Translations under genes and position numbers: made by a program
NCBI RefSeq assembly: GCF_025567405.1
Contig: NZ_JAOQKJ010000001.1
Location: forward strand, 62,001 to 126,000
Length of the DNA stretch: 64,000 nt
Source of the DNA: Suilimivivens aceti
GTDB lineage: Bacteria > Bacillota > Clostridia > Lachnospirales > Lachnospiraceae
Direction: 5' to 3'
The notes under the pieces: generated by a model
What the model saw: only the letters and a program-made list of their open reading frames with translations
Told to the model about the DNA's origin: nothing
The model's database searches: none
Shown here: piece by piece, positions 48,943-58,909 of the stretch
Layout of the letters: every line of letters starts with the position of its first letter
Position numbering within the stretch: position 1 is the stretch's first letter

Positions 48943-50352
48943 TTAATATGCATTTTTATTGATAAAACCTTTAAAGATCGTAAGAAACATGATTCTGAAA
49001 TCAAATCCCATGGACCAGTTTTCTATATAATAAAGATCATACTCGATTCTTTTACGGATAGAAGTATCCCCGCGATACCCATTGATCTGTGCCCATCCGG
49101 TCAGCCCCGGGCGGACCTGATGCTTGATCATGTACCTTGGGATCTCCTCTTTGAATTTCTCCACAAACTGCGGTCTTTCCGGTCTTGGTCCAACCAGGCT
49201 CATCTCTCCCATCAGGATATTGAAAAGCTGGGGCAGCTCATCAAGACTGGTTTTTCTGAGAAATTTACCAGCCTTCGTGACCCGTGGATCATCCTTGACT
49301 GTCCATCCCTTTTCTTCTGTAGACGGCTTCTGAACCTCCATCGTCCGGAATTTGTACATCCTGAACACTTTATTGTGCAGTCCCACTCTCTCCTGTGCAA
49401 AGATCACCGGACCTTCACTGGAGAATTTAATCATCAGTGCCGCTGCGATCATAAGCGGTGAGGATACGATGATTCCCAGCATGGAACCTATGATATCAAC
49501 CGTCCGCTTGGCCACCCAGTTCAATGTATTGGTAAGTGGTACATAACGGATATTGATCACCGGCAGCCCCATCAGATCCTCAGTATAAGGGTGGCTTGGT
49601 ACCAGTGAGTTATAATCCGGGATAAACTTTGTATGCACACCAGATTTTTCACACAGATCAACGATATATTCCAGATGATCATAATCCTTCAGTGCCAGTG
49701 TGATTGCAATCTCATCCAGCTTATTTTCCGGCAGGATATAGTGGATATTCTCAATACGGCCAACTACCTTGACCCCCTTGTACATAGTTCCGCTCGGGAT
49801 CCTGTCATCCAGAATCCCTCTGACAACATAACCCCACTGGGGATTGGCATTGATCCTCGTGATATATTCCTCTGCTGCTCTGGAATAACCGATCAGCAGA
49901 ATATATTTCAGATTATAACCACGTCTTCTGAAAAGCTGCAGAAGATTTTTGATCATCATCCTGCAGACAGTCGTAAGTATGATGTTGATCCCATAAAAGA
50001 GGAACATCATAATACGTGAGAAATGTGGCTGCTTAATCACATACAGTACTACAATAAAGAATACCAGACCTGCCGTATTTGCCGAAATGATATTGATCAG
50101 CTCTACCTTCCGTCTGGTGACTCTCTTTGGTTTGTACATATTAAAATAATAATATATCGCTATATATCCGGGCACCAGAAAATAAAGAAACCTGAAATAG
50201 GTTTCCTTGGAAAGAGCTCCCGCCCCCGGTTCCGTATCCGCAAACCCTGTTGCAAATTTTATATACCATGCAAGTAAATAAGAGATCAGCACCACAATGG
50301 CATCTACTACCAGGTGCAGTCTGTTAAAAACCTTCTGATTATCCTTGATCAT
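48943..50352 (-). CDS. Undecaprenyl-phosphate sugar phosphotransferase (WbaP/CpsE type)
   Basis: 469 residues. Four or five N-terminal membrane helices, a soluble nucleotide-binding-like middle domain (YILLIGYSRAAEEYITRINA), and a C-terminal bacterial sugar transferase domain with VKRTVDIIGSMLGIIV-like entry (AKRTVDIIGSMLGIIVSSPL), FAQERVGLHNKVFRMYKFRT and GEMSLVGPRPERPQFVEKFK, RPGLTGWAQINGYRGDT. Catalyses the first membrane step, moving a sugar-1-phosphate to undecaprenyl phosphate, so it primes synthesis of the surface polymer. ATG at 50352 with AAGGTAAGGG. Confidence 0.95.
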   Translation of the reverse strand: MIKDNQKVFNRLHLVVDAIVVLISYLLAWYIKFATGFADTEPGAGALSKETYFRFLYFLVPGYIAIYYYFNMYKPKRVTRRKVELINIISANTAGLVFFIVVLYVIKQPHFSRIMMFLFYGINIILTTVCRMMIKNLLQLFRRRGYNLKYILLIGYSRAAEEYITRINANPQWGYVVRGILDDRIPSGTMYKGVKVVGRIENIHYILPENKLDEIAITLALKDYDHLEYIVDLCEKSGVHTKFIPDYNSLVPSHPYTEDLMGLPVINIRYVPLTNTLNWVAKRTVDIIGSMLGIIVSSPLMIAAALMIKFSSEGPVIFAQERVGLHNKVFRMYKFRTMEVQKPSTEEKGWTVKDDPRVTKAGKFLRKTSLDELPQLFNILMGEMSLVGPRPERPQFVEKFKEEIPRYMIKHQVRPGLTGWAQINGYRGDTSIRKRIEYDLYYIENWSMGFDFRIMFLTIFKGFINKNAY

Positions 50353-50427
50353 TACCCTTACCTTCTCATCGGCATCTGGTTCACTTTCTTACCTTAACAA
50401 TACTAGGTACATTCTACAATATTATAC

Positions 50428-51408
50428 TCAAAAGCACAAGCGCCGTAATGTGTTCAGAAGCAGCTCCCATTCTGTCCACAGATAAAAAGGGAGCCTCTTC
50501 AGCTTAAAGTGTACCCGTTGTTCCCTTCCCTCTTTGGAAGCACACAGGGAGATTCCCTTTTTCAGGCCGGAAAGATAGCTTTTCCCCATCCCTTTTCTGA
50601 CAAAATAAACACCCTTGATCAGGATCCCCAGCAGTAAAAAGGGCAGATTGATGAGCAGCTGCAGGGGCGGCATGTTTTTATAGATCAGATACAGATTGTT
50701 CCTCGCTGTCAGTTCCACCTTAAAGGGATTATGCCTGGAGCCCGATACCGCACTTCCCGCATGATATACCGCCGCATCCGGTGCAAACAGATTCCGGTAT
50801 CCATAAAGATTGGCACGATAGCCCACATCCACATCCTCCAGATAGGCAAAATGTGCTTCATCAAATAATCCAATCTTTTCAAGCAGCTCCTTACGGTAGA
50901 TCGCAGCTCCGGCACAGGCACTGAAGATCCGGTCACATTTTTGGTATTTTTCAACTGGCTGATCCTTTCCTCTGGCAAAGGCCCAGCCAAGCAGGCAGTA
51001 ATAATCTCCTGCCCCATCCAGCTTCTCCGGCTCTCTCATCTGGATCATTTTAGCTTCCATGGAAAAACAGTTTCTCTCTTTCCCCATGGCCTCCTCCAGA
51101 TGCTCAATACACAGAGGATCTGTCATTGTATCATTATTTAAAAGAAAAACATAAGGTGTTCCCGCCGCCTTGATCCCGGCATTGACTGCCGCCGAAAATC
51201 CTTTATTTTCAGGAAAGGAGATCAGCTCTGCTTCCGGGAATTTCTCCCTTACAAGTACGTCACTTCCGTCTTTTGAAGCATTATCCACCACAATGATCTC
51301 CGGGATCCGGCTTCCTGCATACAGAGACTTCAGACAGTTTTCCATATAAGCTATTCCATTATAATTGGGGATCACTACTGTTGTCAGTTCTGTTTTTCTC
51401 TGCTCCAT
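50428..51408 (-). CDS. Glycosyltransferase family 2 (rhamnosyltransferase-like)
   Basis: 326 residues. GT-A domain: LTTVVIPNYNGIAYMENCLK at the N-terminus, IIVVDNASKDGSDVLVREKF near residue 35, GFSAAVNAGIKAAGTPYVFL, then the NNDT metal motif. LLEKIGLFDEAHFAYLEDVD is the acceptor-side signature of the WcaE/RfbF type. The C-terminus has a hydrophobic stretch (LLINLPFLLLGILIKGVYFV) for membrane attachment. Follows the next GT2 gene by 20 bases. Donor sugar unknown; dTDP-rhamnose likely given rfbC in the locus. Confidence 0.88.
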   Translation of the reverse strand: MEQRKTELTTVVIPNYNGIAYMENCLKSLYAGSRIPEIIVVDNASKDGSDVLVREKFPEAELISFPENKGFSAAVNAGIKAAGTPYVFLLNNDTMTDPLCIEHLEEAMGKERNCFSMEAKMIQMREPEKLDGAGDYYCLLGWAFARGKDQPVEKYQKCDRIFSACAGAAIYRKELLEKIGLFDEAHFAYLEDVDVGYRANLYGYRNLFAPDAAVYHAGSAVSGSRHNPFKVELTARNNLYLIYKNMPPLQLLINLPFLLLGILIKGVYFVRKGMGKSYLSGLKKGISLCASKEGREQRVHFKLKRLPFYLWTEWELLLNTLRRLCF

Positions 51409-51428
51409 GGATCCTTCTGCTTCCTTTC

Positions 51429-52808
51429 CTATATTTTCTCTGTCATGGCCGGATCATATACAATCCGCATGCCTTTTTGCCGGATCTGACAGCAGAGTTT
51501 CTTGCTCAGTTCCAGATAATCCACATCCTCCTTCAGGCTTCCCTTCCAGTCAAAACGTTTATTTACCGGGTTTTTCATATAAGGAAGCCCTGTCAGCTCC
51601 TCGATCAGCTTCTCTCCCGCCGGAGATGCCATCATGCAGCGGACATCGATCACTTCTGCCTCCTGCTGCAATACTGCCCGGTGCATATAACCGCTATATT
51701 CCTTATGCAGTCCTGCATACAGAGGCGTTCCGTCTTCTCTATAAATACCGCCTGCTATTTTATTTTTATGATCGACCAGGCGGCCTCCCACCAGTCCTAC
51801 ATCCGGTCTGTTGCTTAAAAGATCCGGTTCATACTCTATCCGGTAAAAGCCAAGATGCTTTAAGGAAACTACCTTTCCCTTAAAGCCACGGAGCTTAAGG
51901 AACCCTTCTACCGCACGCTTTCCCGCATCATAGGCATAGGCCTTGCTTGCCGGATTCTCTGCCGTGGAATCCCGGTGGCAGCGCCAGTGATACAGAACCT
52001 TATCTATATGGACAATGGGCAGAGGCTCTGCCTTGACTACCTGTCTGTTCTTTCCCATCATATGGTTTACCGCCCGGAGCACCAGATCATAATCCTGTGC
52101 CCCGTCACAGGCTCCGTTGAGCTGCAGCTCCTGCATAAGCTGCCTCTTCATCACCAGGAAATGACAGATATAATTATTAGACAAAATTAAATCAAGATTA
52201 AAGTTCTCTTTTCTATGTGGTTCAAAATAATGGGCAGCATCCCCATCACACTTGTCTTCATCAGAATACAGCATCTGTAACTCTGTATCTTCCCTCTTTG
52301 CCTGCTCAATCCTTTCCGCCATGGCAAACAGGGCATCCTCCGTCAGCAGGTCATCATGATCCAGTAATGCTGCATAATCTCCAGTAGCGTACATCAGTGC
52401 CTGATTGGTATTGGCAGAGATCCCACCGTTCTGTCTGATCCTCTTATACAGGATCCGCTTGTCCTGATACGACGCGATCACCTTTTCCGGTTCTTCACTT
52501 TTACTGGCATCTGCGAGGATCAGTTCAAAATTCCCATAGGTCTGCGTCAGTACTGATTCGATCATGGCCCGGAGCAGATCTTCCCTTGTTTCATAAACGG
52601 GCACAAGAATGCTGAACCGCACAGAAAAGCTCTCTCCTTCTTTTCTCTGCCGCTCCTTTTCTTCCTCCGCCAGTCCCTGATAGCAATATGAATCTTCCTT
52701 CTCACTGTCGATCCGTTCCCTGGCTGCATACCAGGCACTCCTGATCCCATTTTTTTTCAGGTAATTTATCGTCTTTCTGAAATTGGCCAGTTTAAAAATT
52801 TTTGCCAT
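51429..52808 (-). CDS. Glycosyltransferase family 2, large form
   Basis: 459 residues. An N-terminal 75-residue head precedes the GT-A domain (FSILVPVYETREDLLRAMIE, QNGGISANTNQALMYATGDY, AALLDHDDLLTEDALFAMAE), in which DHDD holds the metal-binding aspartates. The HIDKVLYHWRCHRDSTAENP segment is shared with the two other large glycosyltransferases of the locus, showing common descent. A C-terminal region of about 130 residues (VGLVGGRLVDHKNKIAGGIY) looks like part of a second GT domain, truncated. ATG at 52808 (GGAG six bases upstream) is preferred to GTG at 52820. Confidence 0.87.
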   Translation of the reverse strand: MAKIFKLANFRKTINYLKKNGIRSAWYAARERIDSEKEDSYCYQGLAEEEKERQRKEGESFSVRFSILVPVYETREDLLRAMIESVLTQTYGNFELILADASKSEEPEKVIASYQDKRILYKRIRQNGGISANTNQALMYATGDYAALLDHDDLLTEDALFAMAERIEQAKREDTELQMLYSDEDKCDGDAAHYFEPHRKENFNLDLILSNNYICHFLVMKRQLMQELQLNGACDGAQDYDLVLRAVNHMMGKNRQVVKAEPLPIVHIDKVLYHWRCHRDSTAENPASKAYAYDAGKRAVEGFLKLRGFKGKVVSLKHLGFYRIEYEPDLLSNRPDVGLVGGRLVDHKNKIAGGIYREDGTPLYAGLHKEYSGYMHRAVLQQEAEVIDVRCMMASPAGEKLIEELTGLPYMKNPVNKRFDWKGSLKEDVDYLELSKKLCCQIRQKGMRIVYDPAMTEKI

Positions 52809-52832
52809 TGCCTGCTCCACAATCTCTACGAC

Positions 52833-52882
52833 CGAATAACGGACACATGGAATTGATCCGCTGCGTCCGTTACTCGTTTTTT
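52833..52882 (+). terminator. Terminator-like hairpin in reverse orientation
   Basis: CGAATAACGGAC and GTCCGTTACTCG (one mismatch) pair around a 20-base loop, followed on the plus strand by six T. Both flanking genes are on the minus strand, so the T run faces antisense transcription. In the sense transcript it is a hairpin preceded by an A run, between the phosphohexomutase and a glycosyltransferase. Confidence 0.6.
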
Positions 52883-52884
52883 CT

Positions 52885-54606
52885 TTATAAATATGCTTTC
52901 AGATCCTCTGTCAGCTTCTCAAGCCTGACCTGTGCATCCTCAAGGCTGGTTCCCTTTACGCCCATGTAGAATTTGATCTTCGGCTCTGTTCCGGAGGGTC
53001 TTGCGCAGCACCAGGAATCATTGGTCAGATCAAAGTAAAGCACATTGGATTTAGGAAGCCCTGTAGGCTTTGTTTCGCCGGTTTCAAGATCAAGAACCGT
53101 ATCCTTCTCATAATCTCTGAACTCTTTAACCCTGAGATCACCAAAGCTCTTCGGCGGATTGCTTCTGAGCTTGTCCATGATCGCCTGGATCTGTGCAGCT
53201 CCGTCAATTCCCTTCAGCGTCATGGCATACTGTGTTTCCTTATAATATCCGTATTTCTCATAAAGCCTCAGCATCTGATCCCATACGGTGATGCCCATCT
53301 TCTTGCACCATGCAGCCACTTCACACAGGCACATAACAGCCACAACAGCGTCCTTGTCTCTTGCATGGGTTCCTGCCAGACAGCCATAGCTCTCTTCCAG
53401 GCCAAATACATAATTGTTGCTGCCGGTCTGCTCGAAGAGCTTGATCTGTTCGCCGATGTACTTGAAGCCTGTCAGGACTTCTACGAAGCGAAGACCGTAA
53501 TCCTTGGCAATAGCACCTGCCATGTTGGTGGTAACAATGGTAGTTACCAGTGCCGGATTCTCAGGCATGGTGTGTGTGGCAGTTCTTTCTCTTAAAATAT
53601 ATTCTGCGATCAGCATACCTGACATGTTTCCTGTGAAAGGCATGTACTCGCCGGTCTTGCTGTCAAGCGCATAGATACCAAGTCTGTCGGCATCCGGGTC
53701 AGTAGCAAGGACGATATCTGCATTCTTCTCCTTAGCCAGCTTCAGTGCCAGGGTAAAGGCCTTGGGATCTTCAGGGTTCGGATACTCCAGTGTGGTAAAG
53801 TCGGGATCTGGAAGCTCCTGCTCCGGTACTACATATACATGCTTGAAGCCAAGCTCTGAAAGGATTCTTCTGACCGGTACATTACCTGTTCCGTGGAAGG
53901 GCGTATATACGATCTTGATCTCATCTGCAACTTCCTTAATGATTTCAGGATGAATGATCTGCTTTTTCAGTTCTGCCATGTAAGCATCATCAATTTCCTT
54001 GCCGATTACCTGATACAGTCCCTTGTCCATGGCTTCCTTCTTGTCCATGGTCTTTACTTCATGATAGTCTGTAACATTCTTCACTTCTGTAATGATCTCT
54101 TTATCTCTGGGGGCAGTTACCTGTGCACCATCCTCCCAGTATGCCTTATATCCGTTGTATTCCGGGGGATTGTGGCTAGCTGTGATCACAATACCGGAAA
54201 TGCAGTGCAGGGTACGCAGTGCAAAGGAAAGCTCCGGAGTCGGTCTTAATGCATCAAATACATATGCCTTGATTCCATTTGCACAGAGGCAGAGTGCTGC
54301 TTCATCTGCAAATTCGGGAGACATCCTTCTTGAGTCATAGGCGATCGCCACACCTCTGTCCCTGCCGCCCTGCTTGATAATATAGTTGGCAAGTCCCTGG
54401 GTTGCTTTTCTTACGGTATAAATATTCATACGGTTGGTACCGGCACCGATCACACCTCGAAGTCCGCCTGTACCAAATTCCAGTTCCTTATAGAAACGGT
54501 CTTCGATTTCTCCTTCGTTTCCCGCAATACTGCGAAGTTCTTCCTTGGTAGCTTCGTCAAAATATGCGTCCTTTAACCAAAAATCATACTGCTCCCTGTA
54601 GCTCAT
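52885..54606 (-). CDS. Phosphoglucomutase/phosphomannomutase (alpha-D-phosphohexomutase)
   Basis: 573 residues, four-domain phosphohexomutase. The catalytic Ser loop is in GIVITASHNPPEYNGYKAYW near residue 145, the Mg loop in VLATDPDADRLGIYALDSKT near 310, the sugar loop in YVFGLEESYGCLAGTHARDK near 410 and the phosphate loop in CCARPSGTEPKIKFYMGVKG near 535. Interconverts hexose-6- and hexose-1-phosphate, so it supplies nucleotide-sugar precursors for the flanking glycosyltransferases. It has PgcA-like length. ATG at 54606 with GAGGAGGAAC. Confidence 0.93.
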   Translation of the reverse strand: MSYREQYDFWLKDAYFDEATKEELRSIAGNEGEIEDRFYKELEFGTGGLRGVIGAGTNRMNIYTVRKATQGLANYIIKQGGRDRGVAIAYDSRRMSPEFADEAALCLCANGIKAYVFDALRPTPELSFALRTLHCISGIVITASHNPPEYNGYKAYWEDGAQVTAPRDKEIITEVKNVTDYHEVKTMDKKEAMDKGLYQVIGKEIDDAYMAELKKQIIHPEIIKEVADEIKIVYTPFHGTGNVPVRRILSELGFKHVYVVPEQELPDPDFTTLEYPNPEDPKAFTLALKLAKEKNADIVLATDPDADRLGIYALDSKTGEYMPFTGNMSGMLIAEYILRERTATHTMPENPALVTTIVTTNMAGAIAKDYGLRFVEVLTGFKYIGEQIKLFEQTGSNNYVFGLEESYGCLAGTHARDKDAVVAVMCLCEVAAWCKKMGITVWDQMLRLYEKYGYYKETQYAMTLKGIDGAAQIQAIMDKLRSNPPKSFGDLRVKEFRDYEKDTVLDLETGETKPTGLPKSNVLYFDLTNDSWCCARPSGTEPKIKFYMGVKGTSLEDAQVRLEKLTEDLKAYL

Positions 54607-54647
54607 AAAGGTTCCTCCTCTTTCATTTACAATAGGTACTCATTATA

Positions 54648-56621
54648 TCATGTTTTTAACGCAAAGTCACTTCTATCAAGTGAAAAATTGGGATTGTAAT
54701 AGGGATCTCCTTTTTCCAGCACAGTCTTCCATTTTTCCCGGAAATGTGCAGATTCCCGGTTATAGCGCTCTGCCTTCTCCCCGCTGTCATCCAGGCCCCT
54801 TGATACCGATTCATAATGATAAAGCTCCGCAAAAGGAGTAAATACATTTAAGAGTCCCTTCTCCCTGAGCTTTAAACAGAAATCAACATCATTCAGGGAA
54901 ATGGCAAAGCTTTCATCAAGACCTCCCACTTCCTCGAAGAGGCTCTTTTTCACAAGCAGGCAGGCTCCTGTCACAGCAGAAACATTCTGTGCATAGCAGA
55001 GCCTTCCCATATAGCCCAGGTTCTCTCTGCTCTGGCCGTAATGGCTGTGTCCGGCGGTTCTGTGCGCACCAAGCTGCAATACCACACCGGCATGCTGGAT
55101 CGTCTTGTTTCCATAATAAAGCTTGGCCCCTGCCGCCCCCACATCCTCACGCTGGGCATACATCAGAAGCTCTTCCATCCAGTTGACGGTAATGACCTCT
55201 GTATCATTATTTAAAAGGAGGATATAATCTCCCTTTGTCTGCTTTACCCCAAAGTTATTTACGGCAGAATAGTTAAATCCATTCTGTCCCTCCGGCTTTT
55301 CATAAGTAACCACACGGATATTGTCATATTCCTTTAAGGAAGTGTAGTACTCAAAGATCTCCTTCGTCTCACTGCCATTTTCCACAATCACGATCTCATA
55401 ATTTTCATAGGTCGATTTCTCCAAAATGGAAGTAATGCAGCGCTTCAGGTCTGCTGCGTGATCCTTGTTCGGGATCACAATGGAAATCATGGGATCTCCG
55501 ATAATTTCATATCGGATCTTGAAAATGGTTTCAAAAGCCCTTGTCGAGGTGATCTGGAAATGGGTAAAGCCATGCCGTCTCAGATGGTCTGCCACAGCTC
55601 CCTTCGCCGCAGCCACTACATAAGGCTTTGCGTCGATCCCGGAGGCCACACTGCCCTCATGGCATCTCCAGTAATACAAAAGCTTTGGAATATGCACGAT
55701 ATGCTTTGCCCTGTCTGTCATACGAAGGATCATATCGTGATCCTGACTTCCGTCAAACCGGGAACGGAACAGCTCCTCCCCTTCCAGAAGCCTTTTTGCA
55801 AACACGCTGAAATGACAGATATAATTATTGGCCCGCAGATTGTCCACCGCATAATCCGGCTTGAAATGCATGGTCAGCATTTTATTGATATCACCATTTT
55901 TAAAGGTGGTTTCATCGCAGTAAATATAATCGGCATCCTGCTCGTTGACCGCCTTCACATATTCGTACAGCGTACTTGGATGCAGGATATCATCATGGTC
56001 AAACAACCCGATATATTCTCCCGTAGCCAGCTTCAGGCACTCATTGGTATTTCCGGAAATCCCTTCATTCTTTAAAAGCTTCTGATAAACGATCCTGCTA
56101 TCCTTTTCCAAATATTCCCTGCAGATCCTTCCTACCTCCCCGTGCTCTGCATCCGACCCGTCAGCAAGACAAAGCTCCCAGTTCTGATAGGTCTGATTCA
56201 AAACAGATGTTATCATATCTCTGAGGAACGGTTCCGGCGTATTATAAAGAGGTACCAGGATGCTGATCTTTATCATCCTGTCAAAGACTGTCTCCCGCTC
56301 TTCCTTTGCCCTTGCTTCGTCCGGAAAGCTCTCTGTTCCATATCTGGCCATTGCCTTCCGTTCTATCTTCTTATAATCCAGCTTGGCAAGCACACCTCTG
56401 ATACTTCCGCAGTTTTTCAGCCTGTCCCGCTGGCGGATCACGAAGTGCATGCCCCGTCTGAGCGGTGCACTGGCTTTCCAGAGGGGATTATTTTTGATCC
56501 GTGAAAGCTTGAAATTCAATTCTTCATTCTTTGCTTCCAGTACCGCCACACGCTCTGCCAGATCTGCTGTCTTGATATGTTCCTTTTCATAGGCTTCCTG
56601 ATAATTCTTTTCTTCCGCCAT
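54648..56621 (-). CDS. Two-domain glycosyltransferase (GT2-GT2)
   Basis: 657 residues. An N-terminal coiled coil (about 10-45, LAERVAVLEAKNEELNFKL) and a basic segment precede two GT-A domains. The first, about 115-360, has IKISILVPLYNTPEPFLRDM and GLFDHDDILHPSTLYEYVKA (DHDD at 208-211). The second, about 380-640, has MISIVIPNKDHAADLKRCIT, NYEIVIVENGSETKEIFEYY and the metal motif in YILLLNNDTEVITVNWMEEL. Two active sites suggest one protein makes a repeating disaccharide or adds two sugars (inference). Adjacent genes share homologous domains. ATG 56621 with AAGGAAG. Confidence 0.88.
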   Translation of the reverse strand: MAEEKNYQEAYEKEHIKTADLAERVAVLEAKNEELNFKLSRIKNNPLWKASAPLRRGMHFVIRQRDRLKNCGSIRGVLAKLDYKKIERKAMARYGTESFPDEARAKEERETVFDRMIKISILVPLYNTPEPFLRDMITSVLNQTYQNWELCLADGSDAEHGEVGRICREYLEKDSRIVYQKLLKNEGISGNTNECLKLATGEYIGLFDHDDILHPSTLYEYVKAVNEQDADYIYCDETTFKNGDINKMLTMHFKPDYAVDNLRANNYICHFSVFAKRLLEGEELFRSRFDGSQDHDMILRMTDRAKHIVHIPKLLYYWRCHEGSVASGIDAKPYVVAAAKGAVADHLRRHGFTHFQITSTRAFETIFKIRYEIIGDPMISIVIPNKDHAADLKRCITSILEKSTYENYEIVIVENGSETKEIFEYYTSLKEYDNIRVVTYEKPEGQNGFNYSAVNNFGVKQTKGDYILLLNNDTEVITVNWMEELLMYAQREDVGAAGAKLYYGNKTIQHAGVVLQLGAHRTAGHSHYGQSRENLGYMGRLCYAQNVSAVTGACLLVKKSLFEEVGGLDESFAISLNDVDFCLKLREKGLLNVFTPFAELYHYESVSRGLDDSGEKAERYNRESAHFREKWKTVLEKGDPYYNPNFSLDRSDFALKT

Positions 56622-56632
56622 ATCTGTCTTCC

Positions 56633-58909
56633 TTATCCTTTCGCCCGCTTCGTTTCATCAAAGTAAACCTGTTCTTCTCCTGCCCGGAGCACCCAGCTGC
56701 TGTATGAGAACAGCTTCTGCCTGGAGCACCCATCCTCCATCAGCATTCCAAACCGGTACTGCCCCTTAGGAATGTCCAAAAGATGTACCTTTGCTGCAAA
56801 CCCGGTCAGCTCCGTATGGATCTGATCCTTCAGGTTCCCGTCAATATCCGGGCGGTAACAGTCCCTGACCGGGATCAGGAGCTTTTCTCCTGTCTCCTTT
56901 TCTTCCAGAAACAGCGTCTTTTTATAACATGCGTTATCAGATCCGATCACAAAGGCATAGCCCTGGAAATAGTATCCCTCATCTTCCTCTGCAGGAAGTA
57001 TCTTTCCCCTGCCAGCCGCTACACCATACTTCCATTTATAAATATCCATGGCACATTCCATACCAAGTACAACGCAGGCATCCTCCCTGGCATTCTCCGG
57101 CAGTTCTTTCTTCTGCACCCTGCTCCACGACATATCCATGGACACCTGATAATGATAAGCCGGTGTGTATTCTGACTCCAGCATATCTGTCGTAAGATAT
57201 TTACTATAATAGGGATCCTTCCCATAGCAGTCCTGGTGCCGCTCGTAAAGCACATCCTTTTCCCGAAGAAGCCGGAGCTGCTTTTCCTCAGACTCTCCGT
57301 CCTTTCCACGGCTCAGTGATTCATGGTGGTACAGCACCACATCATTTCTCTGTATATTATCATATCCGCTTTCAAAAAGGGTATAGCAGAGATCCACATC
57401 ATTGAAGGCTACTGCAAGACCCTCGTAGAAGCCGCCAAGCTCTTCAAACCTCTTCCTCTGAAGCATCAGGCAGGCTCCGGTCACCCCCATCATATTGTGG
57501 ACATACCGGTTCCTTCCATAATAGTGGTCATCCTTATCATCCAGAAGCTGCAGCTTATGCGCCGGTCCCACATGCAGATTGGTAATCCCGGCATGCTGGA
57601 TCACAGTAGAATCAGGATACAGGAGCTTAGCACCTACTGCTCCCACCCGCTTCAGCGATGCCTTTTCTGCCAGCTTCACAAGCCAGTCTCCCTGAATGAT
57701 CTCCATGTCATCATTCAGGAAAAGGAGCAGATCTCCTTTTGCCATGGACGCTCCCAGATTACACATCCGCGAGAAATTAAAGGCCATGGACTCATAATGA
57801 TAGCAGATTTCTCTGCACAAAGGATAATTTTTCTGCTGTAGTGCTTCTATATTTTGTTTAATCAGGATTTTATTTTCTTCTCTGCTTCCATTATCTACGA
57901 GAATGATCTCGTAAGGGATCCCCCCTTTGGTACGCTCGGTCAACGAGCTGATACAGTGGAACAGCACCTCCGGATTATCCTTGGAAGGGATGATAACTGA
58001 TACCAGATGGTCTTTCCCATCTTCCGGCTGCCAGCTGTCCTGTCTTTCATACCCGAATGCACAGTCCGCGGGCAGCCGCATTTCCTTCACGGCTCCATAC
58101 CCTTCCTCCGCCGTATGATACAGCACCTCATCTATATGTCTGACACAGCCTTTCCCTGTCAGACTGATTTCCTGACCGATTCCCCGGTTGATCACCTGAT
58201 AACACAGCTCATAGACTGCATTTTTCCGGGTCAGAGCCTCCTTTGCTGACAATCCTTCCACAAGCTGCTTATTCTGATCAAGGCACTCGCACACGGCTCT
58301 CGCCGGAAGTGCCACCAGACTTCCCATATAGAAATACGAAAGGAAGGTATCCGGAGACCAGTCCGGCTTAAACCAGGGTTTCTCTCTTCCCTGTTCTGCC
58401 AGCACATCTTCATCTCCATATACCAGAACCGGCATTTCTTCATTCCATGTCTTAAACAGCATCGGCAGCGCAAGATCTGACAGCATCCCCTCAGCCATGG
58501 CAAATAAAATAACATTTGTATTTTTATCTTCGCCAAATGCTCTGATCTCCGGGATCCAGGCCTCTTCTCCCTTTCCATCCTGCCAGACCGGCAGGCAAAG
58601 GAATTTCACTGTATTTTCCGTACCTTCTTCTTTTTTTCGTACTTCATACCAGACAGGTGTCCGGATCATTTTTGAATGTATTCCTTCATTTTTGTATCCG
58701 GAGCCGTCCTGTGTTTGTTTTTCCGCTTCATTTTTCAGACATTTCTCATGTACTGATATAATGATCTTATCAATTCGCAGTTTTTCTTCCTGTTGCCTGA
58801 TCCATCCATCATAGGTCATTTTCAGCCCATTCAGTTTTTTTTCGTAACTCCTGAACTGTTTTTTCATCAGGATATTTTTTGCAAACCGTTTCAGATCTGT
58901 CACGTTCAT
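56633..58909 (-). CDS. Glycosyltransferase family 2, multidomain
   Basis: 758 residues. A basic coiled head (1-60) and a first GT-A-like part (about 85-290) that lacks a clear N-terminal UDP-binding strand but keeps the WSPDTFLSYFYMGSLVALPA and VRHIDEVLYHTAEEGYGAVK segments, so it may be inactive. A complete GT2 domain follows at about 300-560 (HLVSVIIPSKDNPEVLFHCI, YEIILVDNGSREENKILIKQ, GDLLLFLNDDMEIIQGDWLV). The C-terminal 190 residues are probably a beta-rich accessory domain. Its ATG overlaps the methyltransferase stop by one base (TAATG), and the two-domain glycosyltransferase gene begins 11 bases after its stop, indicating tight coupling. Confidence 0.86.
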   Translation of the reverse strand: MNVTDLKRFAKNILMKKQFRSYEKKLNGLKMTYDGWIRQQEEKLRIDKIIISVHEKCLKNEAEKQTQDGSGYKNEGIHSKMIRTPVWYEVRKKEEGTENTVKFLCLPVWQDGKGEEAWIPEIRAFGEDKNTNVILFAMAEGMLSDLALPMLFKTWNEEMPVLVYGDEDVLAEQGREKPWFKPDWSPDTFLSYFYMGSLVALPARAVCECLDQNKQLVEGLSAKEALTRKNAVYELCYQVINRGIGQEISLTGKGCVRHIDEVLYHTAEEGYGAVKEMRLPADCAFGYERQDSWQPEDGKDHLVSVIIPSKDNPEVLFHCISSLTERTKGGIPYEIILVDNGSREENKILIKQNIEALQQKNYPLCREICYHYESMAFNFSRMCNLGASMAKGDLLLFLNDDMEIIQGDWLVKLAEKASLKRVGAVGAKLLYPDSTVIQHAGITNLHVGPAHKLQLLDDKDDHYYGRNRYVHNMMGVTGACLMLQRKRFEELGGFYEGLAVAFNDVDLCYTLFESGYDNIQRNDVVLYHHESLSRGKDGESEEKQLRLLREKDVLYERHQDCYGKDPYYSKYLTTDMLESEYTPAYHYQVSMDMSWSRVQKKELPENAREDACVVLGMECAMDIYKWKYGVAAGRGKILPAEEDEGYYFQGYAFVIGSDNACYKKTLFLEEKETGEKLLIPVRDCYRPDIDGNLKDQIHTELTGFAAKVHLLDIPKGQYRFGMLMEDGCSRQKLFSYSSWVLRAGEEQVYFDETKRAKG

